From Halalkalibacter oceani (lineage in GTDB: Bacteria > Bacillota > Bacilli > Bacillales > Bacillaceae_D): a stretch of 64,000 nucleotides of DNA. Below, piece after piece: positions 26,587 through 35,663 of this stretch (position 1 is its first letter; every line of letters starts with the position of its first letter). The notes beneath the pieces were generated by a model. It was not told the DNA's origin. It searched no databases and saw only the letters and a list, made by a program, of their open reading frames with translations. Made by a program: the position numbers and the translations under genes. The stretch spans positions 186,001 through 250,000 of the forward strand of contig NZ_JAMBOL010000003.1 in the NCBI RefSeq assembly GCF_023715605.1, written 5' to 3'.

Positions 26587-27113
26587 AGCTGCTCACCTAC
26601 TTTTTCAAACTTTCCTTTCAACTGCTTCTTTGCTCGCAGCATCCTCGTTTTCACAGCTCCCTCTGTTACATTGAGCACCTCAGCGATTTCCTGATAAGGC
26701 AAATCATGAAAATAATGAAGAATGATCGGAATTTTGTATTTCTCATCTAATGATTGAATAAAATCATGCAACACCTTTGATTCTTCGTCAAAAAACGGCT
26801 CCACATACGTGCTTTCCGGAGCCATTTGCTTCAGCGCCTGCGTTTTTCTTTTTTGACGCTGTTCGCTACGGTAGAAATCCCTGACGACATTCAGGGTGAT
26901 TGAATAAAGCCATGTTGTAAACTTTCCACGGTTATGCTTATTTAAAAAACGGTAGACTTTTATAAACACTTCCTGCGTGACGTCTTCAACATGCATATGA
27001 TGAACACCAAGTTGATAGGCGAATTTTTCCACTGTTTTTAAATGCTGTTCAATCAGCTGGCTAAAGGCTTCATCATCTCCTTGCTTTGCGCGCAAAACTA
27101 ATTGTTCTTCCAT
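26583..27113 (-). CDS. sigX: ECF sigma factor, SigX-like
   Basis: A 176-residue group IV sigma factor. Region 2 includes FAYQLGVHHMHVEDVTQEVFIKVYRFL with the RDFYRSEQR end of region 2.4, and region 4 has LPYQEIAEVLNVTEGAVKTRMLRAKKQL. The ATG at 27113 lies 8 nt after GGAGG; an in-frame TTG two codons earlier is too close to that site. It overlaps the anti-sigma gene. In B. subtilis SigX controls envelope charge modification genes and sits beside resE; here the ResE-like kinase gene is about 36 kb away. SigX as opposed to a close relative is likely, not certain. Confidence 0.85.
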   Translation of the reverse strand: MEEQLVLRAKQGDDEAFSQLIEQHLKTVEKFAYQLGVHHMHVEDVTQEVFIKVYRFLNKHNRGKFTTWLYSITLNVVRDFYRSEQRQKRKTQALKQMAPESTYVEPFFDEESKVLHDFIQSLDEKYKIPIILHYFHDLPYQEIAEVLNVTEGAVKTRMLRAKKQLKGKFEKVGEQL

Positions 27114-27284
27114 CTTCAAGACCTCCGATTTCGGTGTACACCTGTCTCTCTATCTCTCCAGCAAGCTTGCTTTTATCATGATGCTTATGTAACGCCCGAT
27201 GTTGATAAAAGGTTTCATTCCGGCTTTTTACCTTCATTTGGCAATAAGACACGCCGCAGAGCCGTCTTTTTTTAAAAATTAAGA

Positions 27285-27328
27285 AGAGATGTTTCAAAAG
27301 GCGATTAGTTTCCTTTTGAAACATCTCT
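27285..27328 (-). repeat. Perfect 17-bp inverted repeat upstream of sigX
   Basis: AGAGATGTTTCAAAAGG and its exact complement flank a 10-nt loop. On the minus strand it is followed by TCTTAATTTTT, so it may end the amidohydrolase transcript or act in the sigX leader. Confidence 0.7.
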
Positions 27329-27475
27329 GACATTCGCTCTCGGTCATAAACGGAAACAGAGGGGAGACCAAAACCTTCTACCTGCACGAATATTCGGACA
27401 AGTGATAAAAAATGTTCCCTGTATCTCTGCTGCCATTATACCGCATGAGGGAAACAGCTCTGTTAGATCCCGGAC

Positions 27476-28699
27476 CTATCTTTTTTTGAGGACATCCTGC
27501 CCGCTAACAGGCTGCTCCGCTTTGGCTTCCTGTAAAAAGTGGAGGGCAGCGCTCACTAAGCCTTTGGCGGCAATGACCATCGCCCTTTCATCAAAATCAA
27601 ATTTAGGATGATGATGCGGATACGTTAAACCTTTTGCTTCATTTCCCGCTCCGGTAAAAAAGAAACTGCCCGGCACATGCTGCAAATAATAGGCAAAATC
27701 TTCTCCACCCATCACCGGTTCAATCTCGACGATGTCCTTTGCTGGATGTACGGCTTGCGCGCTGCTGACAAAGCGCTCTGTTTCCACAGCATCATTAATG
27801 ACGGCCGGATAGCCTTTTTTATACGAATACGTATAGCTCGCTCCCATTGCTGCGCAAGTGCCCTGAATCACTTCTTCGATTCTTTTGATTAACAGCTCCT
27901 GCACGTCTGGATCAAACGTGCGCACCGTTCCGACCAATTCCGCCTGATCGGCGATTACATTAAAGGCGCCGCCCGCTTGAAATGACCCGACGCTGATCAC
28001 TGCCGACTTGAGCGGATCGACATTGCGGCTGACGATATGCTGAAGCTGCCCGACGACTGCTGAAGCAACAGCGATGGAATCAACCGTTTCATGCGGACTC
28101 GCCCCATGACCGCCGCGACCGAGAATCGTCACATCAAAGCGGTCGGCCGCGGCCATGATCGCACCTTCTCTATAGCCGATCTCCCCTACTGGAATCGGCG
28201 TCCACAGATGCGTGCCGTAAATCGCGTCAACCCCCTCCAGGCAGCCGTCCTCGATCATCGCAATTGCGCCGCCCGGCGCCAGCTCTTCCGCAAACTGATG
28301 AATCAGCACGACTGTCCCGGGCAGCTCGGCGCGTATTTCCATCAAAGCCTTGGCGACGACCAACAGCGTCGCCGTATGACCGTCATGGCCACAGGCGTGC
28401 ATCACACCGGGGTTTTTCGATGCAAATGGCAGACCGGTTTCTTCCATAATTGGCAAAGCATCAAAATCAGCCCGCAGCGCCACGGTCTTTCCCGGCTTAC
28501 CACCCTTTATGTAACCGACTACACCTCGTCCGCCGACCCCTCTTTTCACCTCAACACCGAGCCGCTCTAAATAATCGGCGATCATCGTCGGCGTTTTCAC
28601 TTCCTCAAATGACAATTCAGGTTCAGCATGAAGCAGCCGGCGCAGCTCGATCATCTCCGGGTAAAGCTCTTCCATTCTTGCAAGTAAACGGTTAAGCAT
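27476..28699 (-). CDS. M20D amidohydrolase (N-acyl-amino-acid type)
   Basis: A 407-residue metal-dependent amidohydrolase. Zinc-site motifs are HAEPELSFEE, ADFDALP, HACGHDGH near residue 103, the catalytic AEELAPGGA and the late VMGGEDFAYY. The family removes acyl groups from amino acids or indole-acetyl conjugates and includes hippurate hydrolase; the specific substrate cannot be read from sequence. It is 13 residues or so longer than the usual 390 because of a polar C-terminal tail. It lies between a small membrane peptide gene and the sigX region with a 357-bp gap downstream that holds only the 27285 hairpin. Confidence 0.88.
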   Translation of the reverse strand: MLNRLLARMEELYPEMIELRRLLHAEPELSFEEVKTPTMIADYLERLGVEVKRGVGGRGVVGYIKGGKPGKTVALRADFDALPIMEETGLPFASKNPGVMHACGHDGHTATLLVVAKALMEIRAELPGTVVLIHQFAEELAPGGAIAMIEDGCLEGVDAIYGTHLWTPIPVGEIGYREGAIMAAADRFDVTILGRGGHGASPHETVDSIAVASAVVGQLQHIVSRNVDPLKSAVISVGSFQAGGAFNVIADQAELVGTVRTFDPDVQELLIKRIEEVIQGTCAAMGASYTYSYKKGYPAVINDAVETERFVSSAQAVHPAKDIVEIEPVMGGEDFAYYLQHVPGSFFFTGAGNEAKGLTYPHHHPKFDFDERAMVIAAKGLVSAALHFLQEAKAEQPVSGQDVLKKR

Positions 28700-28768
28700 C
28701 GTTCGTCTCCCCTTCCTCTTTTTTTTATTGTACCTTTCTAACAGAAAATTGAAAACAGGGTAACAAAA

Positions 28769-28809
28769 AAGACTATTTCATCTGCTTTCGATCAGCATGA
28801 AATAGTCTT
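28769..28809 (-). terminator. Terminator after the small membrane peptide gene
   Basis: AAGACTATTTCAT pairs exactly with its complement around a 15-nt loop and is followed by TTTTTTG on the minus strand. Confidence 0.8.
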
Positions 28810-28942
28810 AGACAACCGGTAAAACATTCTTTTTTTATTCAGCTTCATCTGAAACTTTAAGCATGTAAATAGCCATGCTCACAGCTAAAATCATCGCTAA
28901 AAATCCAAAGCCGAGGATCGCAAGTAATTGAACTCCTGTCAT
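28778..28942 (-). CDS. Small single-pass membrane protein, possibly frameshifted
   Basis: ATG 28942 follows AAGGAGTGGATATTC, an excellent ribosome site. The peptide begins with a clear membrane helix (residues 5-27, LLAILGFGFLAMILAVSMAIYML). As written the frame runs 54 codons, but its last third crosses the terminator at 28769-28809. In a neighbouring frame the tail would read VSDEAE and stop at about 28837, just before the terminator, giving about 35 residues. That shorter form looks more natural, so a one-base change here, real or a sequencing error, is possible. I do not recognise the family. Confidence 0.5.
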
Positions 28943-29068
28943 GAATATCCACTCCTTACTCCATTATCACATTTTCTTATTTTATCCTAACACAGTTATC
29001 ACCTTAGCTACCGTAATAATGTGACAAAACAAAGAATTTTAACACGTCAGAAAAACAAACAAATTGAT

Positions 29069-29099
29069 TGAATATTTAGGGAATAGTCAGTATACTGAA
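29069..29099 (+). promoter_or_regulatory. Sigma-A-like promoter for the 29167 gene
   Basis: TTGAAT and TATACT are separated by 17 nt upstream of the small plus-strand gene at 29167. Limits are approximate. Confidence 0.55.
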
Positions 29100-29166
29100 A
29101 GTAACAGAGAAAAGGAAACGTTTACATTCAAGGGTGATTATGAACAAACATGAAGGAGTGATTCAC

Positions 29167-29400
29167 GTGATTCTGACGAAACTGACGAACAAATCGCTCG
29201 TAACCGACCAAGACGTATCATTTAATTACCGTTTAGGGATTCCTGTCGAGGTATTTGACTCCCAGCAAGGAAAAACAGTCGCCTTTGGACAAATTGAAGC
29301 ATACAATGAGCAACTCATCCATATACACGGTTCCCCGTTTTGTCGATCCAGCTACCTGTTCTTCGGACAGCCGGCACAGCCGGCCCCTGCCTCGTGCTGA
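29167..29400 (+). CDS. Small protein of unknown function
   Basis: A 77-residue protein starting at GTG 29167, 8 nt after AAGGAG. The frame is open a little further upstream (GTG 29134, ATG 29140) but those have weaker ribosome sites. The middle part, RLGIPVEVFDSQQGKTVAFGQIEAYNEQLIHIHG, looks like a small beta-barrel; the end is rich in Pro and Ala with two cysteines in the whole protein. A promoter-like TTGAAT-17-TATACT lies upstream. It is transcribed against its neighbours. I do not recognise it. Confidence 0.5.
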   Translation: MILTKLTNKSLVTDQDVSFNYRLGIPVEVFDSQQGKTVAFGQIEAYNEQLIHIHGSPFCRSSYLFFGQPAQPAPASC

Positions 29401-29437
29401 CAAAGGAGTCTGGGAAAAAAGGTTGTTTTTGTCTCTC

Positions 29438-29529
29438 TAAGCAATGAAGCGGAACCGCCACGATCTTTTAAAGCCCGTTGTGAGTGGGTTTCTCACAACG
29501 GGCTTTGTTGCGTGTGAAGCCATTGCCAT
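29438..29529 (+). repeat. Dispersed hairpin repeat, family A, copy 2
   Basis: This is the clearest copy: TAAGCAATGAAGCGGAACCGCCACGATC, a perfect 15-bp stem (AAAGCCCGTTGTGAG) with loop TGGGTTT at 29470-29506, then GCGTGTGAAGCCATTGCCA. Confidence 0.88.
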
Positions 29530-29586
29530 GTCTCAAGCTCCTTAAGCATTATCTCACCGGCCTTTCCCCTTTTCGAGGCAAGCCCG

Positions 29587-30027
29587 TCACTTGTGGTACA
29601 AATTGACTCCGTGGACACGTTTCATAAAGGCATATGTTTGCTCGCGCTTTTTCCAGGAGCGATCATCCTCCCACAGCTCAGGGCTGCGGGCGATAATATC
29701 AAGCCGCAGTTCTTCGTACTCCTTTTCCGCTTTATCCTCCTTTTTGCTGAAAAAGCGGAGTTGCCAATAGCCGATCGCGCAAAGGCCCGCGGCCCCGATA
29801 AAAAAAGGGTCCGTCGTCAGGACAGAGATCAGCCGGGTCGAGGAAGCAGCTCCGCTTTCGATAAATAAGCGGTAGACGGCAAAAACAAGCAGCGCGAGGC
29901 AGCCGAGCAAAAACAGCGACCATCTTGATTTTGCCTTTTCAACGCCTTCCCATTTTTGCTTCCGCGCGACGAGTTCATTCATCAATACTTGAATGCCCTC
30001 TCTTTCCCCCTCCAGCCTGCTTTTCAT
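29587..30027 (-). CDS. ypbF: YpbF-like membrane protein (DUF2663)
   Basis: A 146-residue protein with a charged N-terminal helix, two membrane segments (about 36-57 and 73-90) and a charged C-terminal tail with RSWKKREQTYAFMKRVHGVNLYHK-like basic residues. Length, topology and place beside ypbE and ypbD match B. subtilis YpbF, a family of unknown function. The start follows AGGGGGTGAAAAAAG. It lies 52 bp after the ypbE-like gene in the same direction. Confidence 0.85.
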   Translation of the reverse strand: MKSRLEGEREGIQVLMNELVARKQKWEGVEKAKSRWSLFLLGCLALLVFAVYRLFIESGAASSTRLISVLTTDPFFIGAAGLCAIGYWQLRFFSKKEDKAEKEYEELRLDIIARSPELWEDDRSWKKREQTYAFMKRVHGVNLYHK

Positions 30028-30079
30028 CTTTTTTCACCCCCTCTTCATTCTATGAGGGACAAAGCGATCATAGAAGCGG

Positions 30080-30295
30080 CTATTGCAGCCAGTAAGGGAT
30101 GGACAGGACGAGGACGACAATGATAAAAAACAAGATCAATAGCAAGCGCACTAATGGGAATGAGAGTTTCAGCTTGATCGGCTTCGGTCTGTTTTTATGG
30201 ACTTCGGAACGCGGTGGAAGGGAAGCCGTCTCGCTTTCGTGCTTTTTCATTTGCTGACGGAGTCCGTCCGCCTGATCATTTACCTTCCTTGACAT
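30080..30295 (-). CDS. Short YpbE-like membrane protein lacking LysM
   Basis: A 71-residue protein that looks like the N-terminal part of B. subtilis YpbE: a charged start with RLPPRSEVHK-like residues (here SLPPRSEVHKNRPKP) and one membrane helix (about 47-70, FPLVRLLLILFFIIVVLVLSI). YpbE in B. subtilis is about 240 residues and carries an outer LysM domain; here translation stops right after the helix. It is one base from ypbD and 52 bp from ypbF, in the usual gene order. Whether this is a decayed or a naturally short form cannot be decided from one sequence. Confidence 0.7.
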   Translation of the reverse strand: MSRKVNDQADGLRQQMKKHESETASLPPRSEVHKNRPKPIKLKLSFPLVRLLLILFFIIVVLVLSIPYWLQ

Positions 30296-30296
30296 C

Positions 30297-30896
30297 TTAT
30301 ACCTCCTTTACCTCTCTCATGTCCTTTTGAGCACGAGCGCGAATTAACATCCCTACTACGACATCAATCAGAAAATGGGCAAAAATCGTGATGAGAAGAT
30401 TCCCTGTCCATTCAAAGGTTAGACCAAGTAAAAAGCTAACAGCAATCACCTGGCCAAATAACCATGGCTTCGGCAAATAGCGGACATGGACGACGGCAAA
30501 CAGCAGGCTGGCGGCAACGAGACCGAACGCTGTTTGCAGCACGCCGCGAAAAAAGATTTCTTCGGCCACGGCGACAGTCGCACAAACGAGCAGGAGCCGC
30601 GGCGTCGTTAAGCTTCGGAAAAGCCGTTCATTCAGCCCGCCATCATCGACCCATTCGGCGGGGAGCAGCCTTTCAAGCATAACATCAAGCATGATGACAG
30701 CCAGGGCCAAGCCGCCGCCAATGAGTACAATAGGAAACAGCTCATTTTGAAATAACGCCCAAAACGCTTCCCAGTTGTCAAAAACAAAAAATCCGATGAC
30801 GAAGGACAAACCGAGCAATAGCCCCTGTGTAACATATACCTGGATAAGCAGCTGTTTATCTGTTAATGATGCAAGAATTTCTTTTTGTGATGTCAT
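30297..30896 (-). CDS. ypbD: CPBP-family intramembrane protease YpbD
   Basis: A 199-residue polytopic membrane protein with about six helices. It carries the CPBP (Abi) motif EEIFFRGVLQ near residue 108, followed by HVRYLPKP and a late AHFLIDVVVG. Members are predicted metal-dependent intramembrane proteases related to CAAX prenyl endopeptidases. The gene lies between recS and the ypbE-like gene, as in B. subtilis. No substrate is known. The start precedes MTSQKEILASLTDKQ and the reading frame is otherwise well behaved. Confidence 0.88.
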   Translation of the reverse strand: MTSQKEILASLTDKQLLIQVYVTQGLLLGLSFVIGFFVFDNWEAFWALFQNELFPIVLIGGGLALAVIMLDVMLERLLPAEWVDDGGLNERLFRSLTTPRLLLVCATVAVAEEIFFRGVLQTAFGLVAASLLFAVVHVRYLPKPWLFGQVIAVSFLLGLTFEWTGNLLITIFAHFLIDVVVGMLIRARAQKDMREVKEV

Positions 30897-30949
30897 CGTT
30901 TCCCTTTCCCGGGCAGTCCCGAAGCGGCGTGCAGCCCATCAGACCGCCC

Positions 30950-32449
30950 CTACTGTTCAAAAAAAAGCTGTTCAAGTGCTTCTTCCCATCTTTTTAACGG
31001 TACGGACATTCGCTGTGATTCACTAAAGAAAGCTTCGACATTCGCCCCGCACTGATCACAGCATTGCTCAGGCCGTTCGCCTATTTTTTCTGAAAAATAA
31101 GCGAGTAATGCTTCACGGCGGCATCCCGTACCCGCAAGCCATGCCTCAAAAGCCGACAGCTTATGCTGTTTCTGCTTCAAATGCTGTTCATGGGCTGTCT
31201 GAATCCGTTCATACATCCGTCCGGCGGAAAAAGGCTCAATCCGCTCGCCGTTCAAGGCACCCTCTTCCTGCAAAAAATAGCGCGTCAGCCTCCAGATTGC
31301 TTCCTCGCCGCCCGTCCGCGCACGAAACTGCTCTTCCAGCTCTCTTGTCAGCTCAGCACCACCGCTGATCGAGCGTAAGGCGTCCTTTAAGCCGGACTCT
31401 TCAAGTGCCAGTCTGTCGGTTAACAGCCTTACTCTTCCTTTATCTTCTTCACTATAGAGTAAAAGCGCAAGACTCGGCTTGCCGTCGCGTGCCGCACGGC
31501 CGATTTCCTGAACATAGGACTCCATGTCGGCTGGATAATGAAAGTGCAGCACATAGCGAATATCTTTCTTGTTAATCCCCATTCCGAAGGCGCTTGTGCA
31601 GCAGATGACGTCAATTTGTCCGTTCATAAACTGCTCCTGAATTAAAAGTCGGTCCTCTGTCGACAAGCCGCCATGATAAAACGTCACTCGCCCGATTCCT
31701 TCCTCCTGCAAAAGACGAGCGCATCTTTCCGTCCAGAGCCGGCTGGAAAAATAAATCATCCCCGGGCCTCTAAGCTTTCTGACAAGCTCTTTCAGTCTGT
31801 CGAGCTTTTCCTCCGTCGTGCGGTACGTTTCGACCCGGTAGGAAATCACCGGACGATCGGACGGGTAGCGCAGAAGCACCGGCTCCCTTAGTTGCAGGCT
31901 TTTCTCCATATCCTCAATCACCGCTTCTGTCGCCGTCGCTGTCACCGCCAGACACGGCGGACAGCCAAGCTCGTCCTTCAACGTGCCGAGCCGCAAATAA
32001 TCCGGTCTGAAATCATGTCCCCATTGCGAAATACAATGGGCCTCATCGACGACGAAATAGGCGATTCCCACTTCGCGTAAACGCTGTTGGACATGAGCCA
32101 TTTGCAGCATTTCCGGTGAAAGATAAACCATCTTATACTCGGACAGCTTTCGCAGGACGCTTTCCCGCTCCTTCCAGTTCATAAAGCTGTTTAACGCCGT
32201 AACCGCCCTGATTCCTTCCGTGCGCAGCTGCTGCACTTGATCCTCCATTAACGACAGAAGCGGAGAAATGACCACGGTGATCCCCTCCGCCAATAAAGCT
32301 GGCAGCTGGTAACAAACCGATTTCCCGGTACCGGTTGGCAATGTAGCGATCACATCCTGCCCTTGCCTCAATGCTTCGATAACGTCCTTTTGTCCGCTTC
32401 GGAAAGTCGAATAGCCGAAAAAAGTTTGTAATGCTCGTTCAAGCTCCAT
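30950..32449 (-). CDS. recS: ATP-dependent DNA helicase RecS (RecQ family)
   Basis: A 499-residue superfamily 2 helicase. Visible motifs are [22 protein letters not shown] (motif I), VVISPLLSL (Ia), [19 protein letters not shown] (II), AVTATAT (III) and the C-terminal [24 protein letters not shown] and [10 protein letters not shown] (V and VI). A zinc-type cysteine cluster (CRREALL and CCDQCG) follows. At about 500 residues and without an HRDC domain it matches the short RecS (YpbC) of B. subtilis instead of the longer RecQ. It overlaps ypbB by 11 bp. Start follows AAGGAAGGTGAGTC. Confidence 0.93.
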   Translation of the reverse strand: MELERALQTFFGYSTFRSGQKDVIEALRQGQDVIATLPTGTGKSVCYQLPALLAEGITVVISPLLSLMEDQVQQLRTEGIRAVTALNSFMNWKERESVLRKLSEYKMVYLSPEMLQMAHVQQRLREVGIAYFVVDEAHCISQWGHDFRPDYLRLGTLKDELGCPPCLAVTATATEAVIEDMEKSLQLREPVLLRYPSDRPVISYRVETYRTTEEKLDRLKELVRKLRGPGMIYFSSRLWTERCARLLQEEGIGRVTFYHGGLSTEDRLLIQEQFMNGQIDVICCTSAFGMGINKKDIRYVLHFHYPADMESYVQEIGRAARDGKPSLALLLYSEEDKGRVRLLTDRLALEESGLKDALRSISGGAELTRELEEQFRARTGGEEAIWRLTRYFLQEEGALNGERIEPFSAGRMYERIQTAHEQHLKQKQHKLSAFEAWLAGTGCRREALLAYFSEKIGERPEQCCDQCGANVEAFFSESQRMSVPLKRWEEALEQLFFEQ

Positions 32450-33497
32450 GACTCACCTTCCTTTTGGCCATCACCAGCCGGATCATAAAATAGCTGACCT
32501 CCTGCGGCAATCTGTCCTTCAGCTCGCGCAGACGGCTCGTCCCAAGCTGCTCCGCCACCTCAATGATTTGCTGCTCCCATTCCTGACGGACAAAGGGCCG
32601 GATCGAAAAGGCGCTATGATGCCAGGCGATTTCGACGATGTGGTCTTCGATCGTATTTTGCTTTAACTTTCTAATACGGCTGATCTCCTCAAGTGAATAG
32701 CCTTCAGCAAGCAGCTCCATTGTCTGCTTCGTCGATGCCGTCAGCACGACCTCCTGCTTCAGATCAGCGGCAAACATCGCTAAGCGGCGGTAACGCTCCG
32801 GCTGTTTCGCTGTTGTGTTGAACATCTGATGCAAGGTCGCCATATGATAAAGGTGAACCGTGGACGGATGCCAGCCGAGTGCGGATGCGAGCTGCTGCTT
32901 TGTCATTCCAGCCCGTTTTTCCCCTGATAATTGATGGACAAAAACAAAGGCCTGCTCCTGCCGGCAGGTTTTTAAAAAGGATACTAACTCCGCATACAGC
33001 TCACGGTGAACGGTCTCCCTTTTATCAGACGGCGGCAGCATGTTTTTCACCCAGCGCTGGATGTCAGGCTCGTGCGTCAGCGGATAAAAGGATGGCGTCC
33101 TGGCGACGAGATGGGTTAACGATTGAATATACAAGCGCAGCCTGAGCCAGGCCGTCTCCGTCAACGTATGGTACTCCCAGCCGTTTAGCTCCTTCATAAC
33201 CGGATGAAGCTGTAGAAAAGCGTCAAGTGCCGCCTGACCTTGTCCCGTTAAGACGAAGCGGTCCTCGCCGACTTTTTCCAGCCATTTCAGCTGATGAAGT
33301 TCCCGTACAGCCTGCTCCAGTTCAGCCCGTGTTAACGCCGGCAGCAGGCCAAAATAAGGCAACAGGGAAAACAAGGCTGCGTCTTGAATGGTTTGAGAAG
33401 ATTTCTTGCCTTTTACGATATGGTAAACGCCATAAATCGAACGGTCTGCCTCATAGGCGCTTATAATGATACAAATGAATGCTTGCTGGGCGTTCAT
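32439..33497 (-). CDS. ypbB: YpbB, helix-turn-helix protein partnered with RecS
   Basis: A 352-residue protein with a RQCX-like helix-turn-helix region near the C-terminus ([28 protein letters not shown], about 265-292). YpbB is the conserved neighbour of recS in Bacillus and may supply the missing C-terminal helicase domain in trans; that idea is inference. The gene overlaps recS by 11 bp, which points to translational coupling. Start ATG 33497 is preceded by GGGAGGCGA. It is divergent from the ferredoxin gene. Confidence 0.88.
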   Translation of the reverse strand: MNAQQAFICIIISAYEADRSIYGVYHIVKGKKSSQTIQDAALFSLLPYFGLLPALTRAELEQAVRELHQLKWLEKVGEDRFVLTGQGQAALDAFLQLHPVMKELNGWEYHTLTETAWLRLRLYIQSLTHLVARTPSFYPLTHEPDIQRWVKNMLPPSDKRETVHRELYAELVSFLKTCRQEQAFVFVHQLSGEKRAGMTKQQLASALGWHPSTVHLYHMATLHQMFNTTAKQPERYRRLAMFAADLKQEVVLTASTKQTMELLAEGYSLEEISRIRKLKQNTIEDHIVEIAWHHSAFSIRPFVRQEWEQQIIEVAEQLGTSRLRELKDRLPQEVSYFMIRLVMAKRKVSHGA

Positions 33498-33619
33498 TCG
33501 CCTCCCACCTTTTCCTGCGAAAAACTAGCTCTTTTGTTTATTTTAGCAAATTCCACGTTTAATGGGGTGGAAAATCGTCTGAGTGGACGTGTAAGAAAGA
33601 AGAAAGTTGAAAAAAATAA

Positions 33620-33976
<357 letters not shown>

Positions 33977-33989
33977 GCCCATTTAATGG

Positions 33990-34019
33990 AAAGCCGATGA
34001 TCTTGATTCATCGGCTTTT
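33990..34019 (+). terminator. Terminator of fer
   Basis: AAAGCCGATGA and TCATCGGCTTTT form an 11-bp stem with a 7-nt loop and T-rich tail. Confidence 0.88.
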
Positions 34020-34035
34020 GCTTTTTGAGACAAAA

Positions 34036-34070
34036 CTGCCACAAGCCCGTTGCGAGAAAAAGATCGTGGC
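34036..34070 (-). repeat. Partial family A repeat, copy lacking loop and one arm
   Basis: CTGCCACAAGCCCGTTGCGAGAAAAAGATCGTGGC matches family A read on the minus strand, but the loop and far arm are missing, as if deleted. Confidence 0.6.
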
Positions 34071-34093
34071 TGGGCAAAATTTTGCCCAGCCAC
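34066..34093. terminator. Perfect 28-bp palindrome after the M14 peptidase gene
   Basis: GTGGCTGGGCAAAATTTTGC continues to CCCAGCCAC as an exact palindrome seven bases past the peptidase stop. It likely ends transcription, though no long T-run follows. Confidence 0.55.
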
Positions 34094-34099
34094 TTGCGT

Positions 34100-35152
34100 T
34101 TAAAGCTGCAGACCCTCAAGTGCGAGCTTGACATTATTTGCCCATATTTCGGCAAAGGCCCCTGGCGGTAATGGATTGATGCCGCTCCCGACCTCCACTG
34201 TAAAGCCCGGCCTTCCAGTTTCCTGAATAAACCAGTCCTTAAAACCGCCGTCGCTGTCTGCTGTGTGAACCGGCGTGTAAGAGCTGGCAAGAGAAAGGCG
34301 CGTCACCATTTCTTTGCTCTCAGGCGGCTCATAGCCGCGATAGCCCCAATAGATCACCTGACCCTGGGAATGGAAGGCAAGCACATGAGAGAACGACTCA
34401 CGAAGAGTTAATTCATACACCGCAAGTGCTTCCGGCTCGGTTAATGGAGCCTGCCCGCTGTAATGACGCGGCCAAGGCTCCTGGGGACTTTCACCCGCTT
34501 CTCTTTCCCACTCCGCCGGCCATTGATGATTCAAATCGACGCCGCGAATATTGCTCGACCAGTGATCGAACCTGGTCATCCCTTTGTTGATGGCAAGCAC
34601 GTCCTGATAATAAGGATGCTCAGGGGAAATTCCCTGCAACACAAGCTCAACACCATCCGGGTTGACGAGTGGAACGACGACAAGTGTCACTTGCTGCAAT
34701 ATCGCTTCGATGTCGTACTCAAACCATGCTTCTTTTTTTTGCTTGTATGAGGCAAGCCGGTCGAGGAAACGAGCCAGCAGCTTTGCTGTATGCCACTCGT
34801 TCGCATGCCAGCCTCCCGAATAAAAAACGTTCTTCTTCCCGCTGCCGATAAAAAATGCGTAAATCGGTTTTTTCATGACCGAATAGCCAATGATTTCACT
34901 GCGAATCCCTTTTTCTTTCCAGACAGGCAGCAATGCCACCAGCTGTTCGTGGCCAAACTCTGTCCTTACGTCATCAATGAACGTGTCTGGGCAATACTTC
35001 GCCTCTTGCGGAAGTGTAAGCTCGACTCCGCGAGGAACATAACTGTTTTCCGCGTAAATGATCGGATTGAGCATGATCAGATCAATTGGCCGAATCTGAT
35101 AGCTGGCCGCAATGATGGCCACTGTCTCTCCCGGTCCTACGACATGTTTCAA
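34100..35152 (-). CDS. LysM and M14 carboxypeptidase (gamma-D-glutamyl-diamino acid peptidase I)
   Basis: A 350-residue cell-wall peptidase. Residues 1-48 form a LysM repeat (HVVGPGETVAIIAASYQI). The rest is an M14 zinc carboxypeptidase: zinc ligands in GGWHANEWHT near residue 115, VNPDGVEL, RGVDLNHQWP near 205, and the catalytic glutamate in FTVEVGSG near 325. The design is that of the enzyme that cuts the gamma-D-Glu to meso-diaminopimelate bond in Bacillus. There is no N-terminal signal peptide, as in sporulation forms of the family. The start is TTG 35152 after GGGGAGG. A role in spore or murein recycling is inferred. Confidence 0.88.
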   Translation of the reverse strand: MKHVVGPGETVAIIAASYQIRPIDLIMLNPIIYAENSYVPRGVELTLPQEAKYCPDTFIDDVRTEFGHEQLVALLPVWKEKGIRSEIIGYSVMKKPIYAFFIGSGKKNVFYSGGWHANEWHTAKLLARFLDRLASYKQKKEAWFEYDIEAILQQVTLVVVPLVNPDGVELVLQGISPEHPYYQDVLAINKGMTRFDHWSSNIRGVDLNHQWPAEWEREAGESPQEPWPRHYSGQAPLTEPEALAVYELTLRESFSHVLAFHSQGQVIYWGYRGYEPPESKEMVTRLSLASSYTPVHTADSDGGFKDWFIQETGRPGFTVEVGSGINPLPPGAFAEIWANNVKLALEGLQL

Positions 35153-35273
35153 AGCCTCCCCTCCTCTAGTCGATATATATGATAACGGACTTCTTTTGAT
35201 ACAAAATTATCGTCAATCACGCTATTCACGAAGAAAAACGAAAAAATCTTTTCTTTTGTTCGTCATTTTCTGA

Positions 35274-35302
35274 TTGACAGAAGCCATTTGATATGATAAA
35301 TT
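35274..35302 (+). promoter_or_regulatory. Sigma-A-like promoter of the serA T-box leader
   Basis: TTGACA (35274-35279) and TAAATT (35297-35302) are 17 nt apart, about 50 bp before the T-box stem I. Confidence 0.7.
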
Positions 35303-35354
35303 ATCAAACAATTAATACTATTATTCACGAACAATTACACATTAGAAAAACGAT

Positions 35355-35601
35355 GATGAAGATGGGAGCATGAAAAGCCAATTCAGAGAGCTAGTGGGTG
35401 CTGTGAACTAGTTTGGCTTCATCCTCCAGAGCCCTTCGGAGTTCATACATTGAAGGTCAGTAGATGTATTCGGATAAATCCGTTATCTTGGAGAGTATCT
35501 CTCCCTGAGATGCGCACGCGTTGCGCATGAATGAGGGTGGCACCGCGGTTTGAACCTTCCGCCCCTCACGACTCCCGTCGTGTGGGCAGAAGGTTTTTTT
35601 G
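35355..35601 (+). promoter_or_regulatory. T-box riboswitch for serA
   Basis: The 510-bp gap before serA holds a T-box leader. Stem I spans about 35360-35440 with an AGAGAG bulge, and the invariant AGGGTGGCACCGCGG T-box sequence is at about 35533. A terminator (GAACCTTCCGCCC to GGGCAGAAGGTTTTTTT) ends the leader. Uncharged tRNA should stabilise the antiterminator. The gene and the UCC/UCA triplets in the 3' side of stem I (near CATCCTCC) suggest a serine tRNA; the exact specifier position is not settled by eye. Confidence 0.93.
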
Positions 35602-35663
35602 TTATACCGCTTTCATTTTTACGCATAGTAAAGAAAACAGATTTTTAAAGGAGTGTAGAGAGT

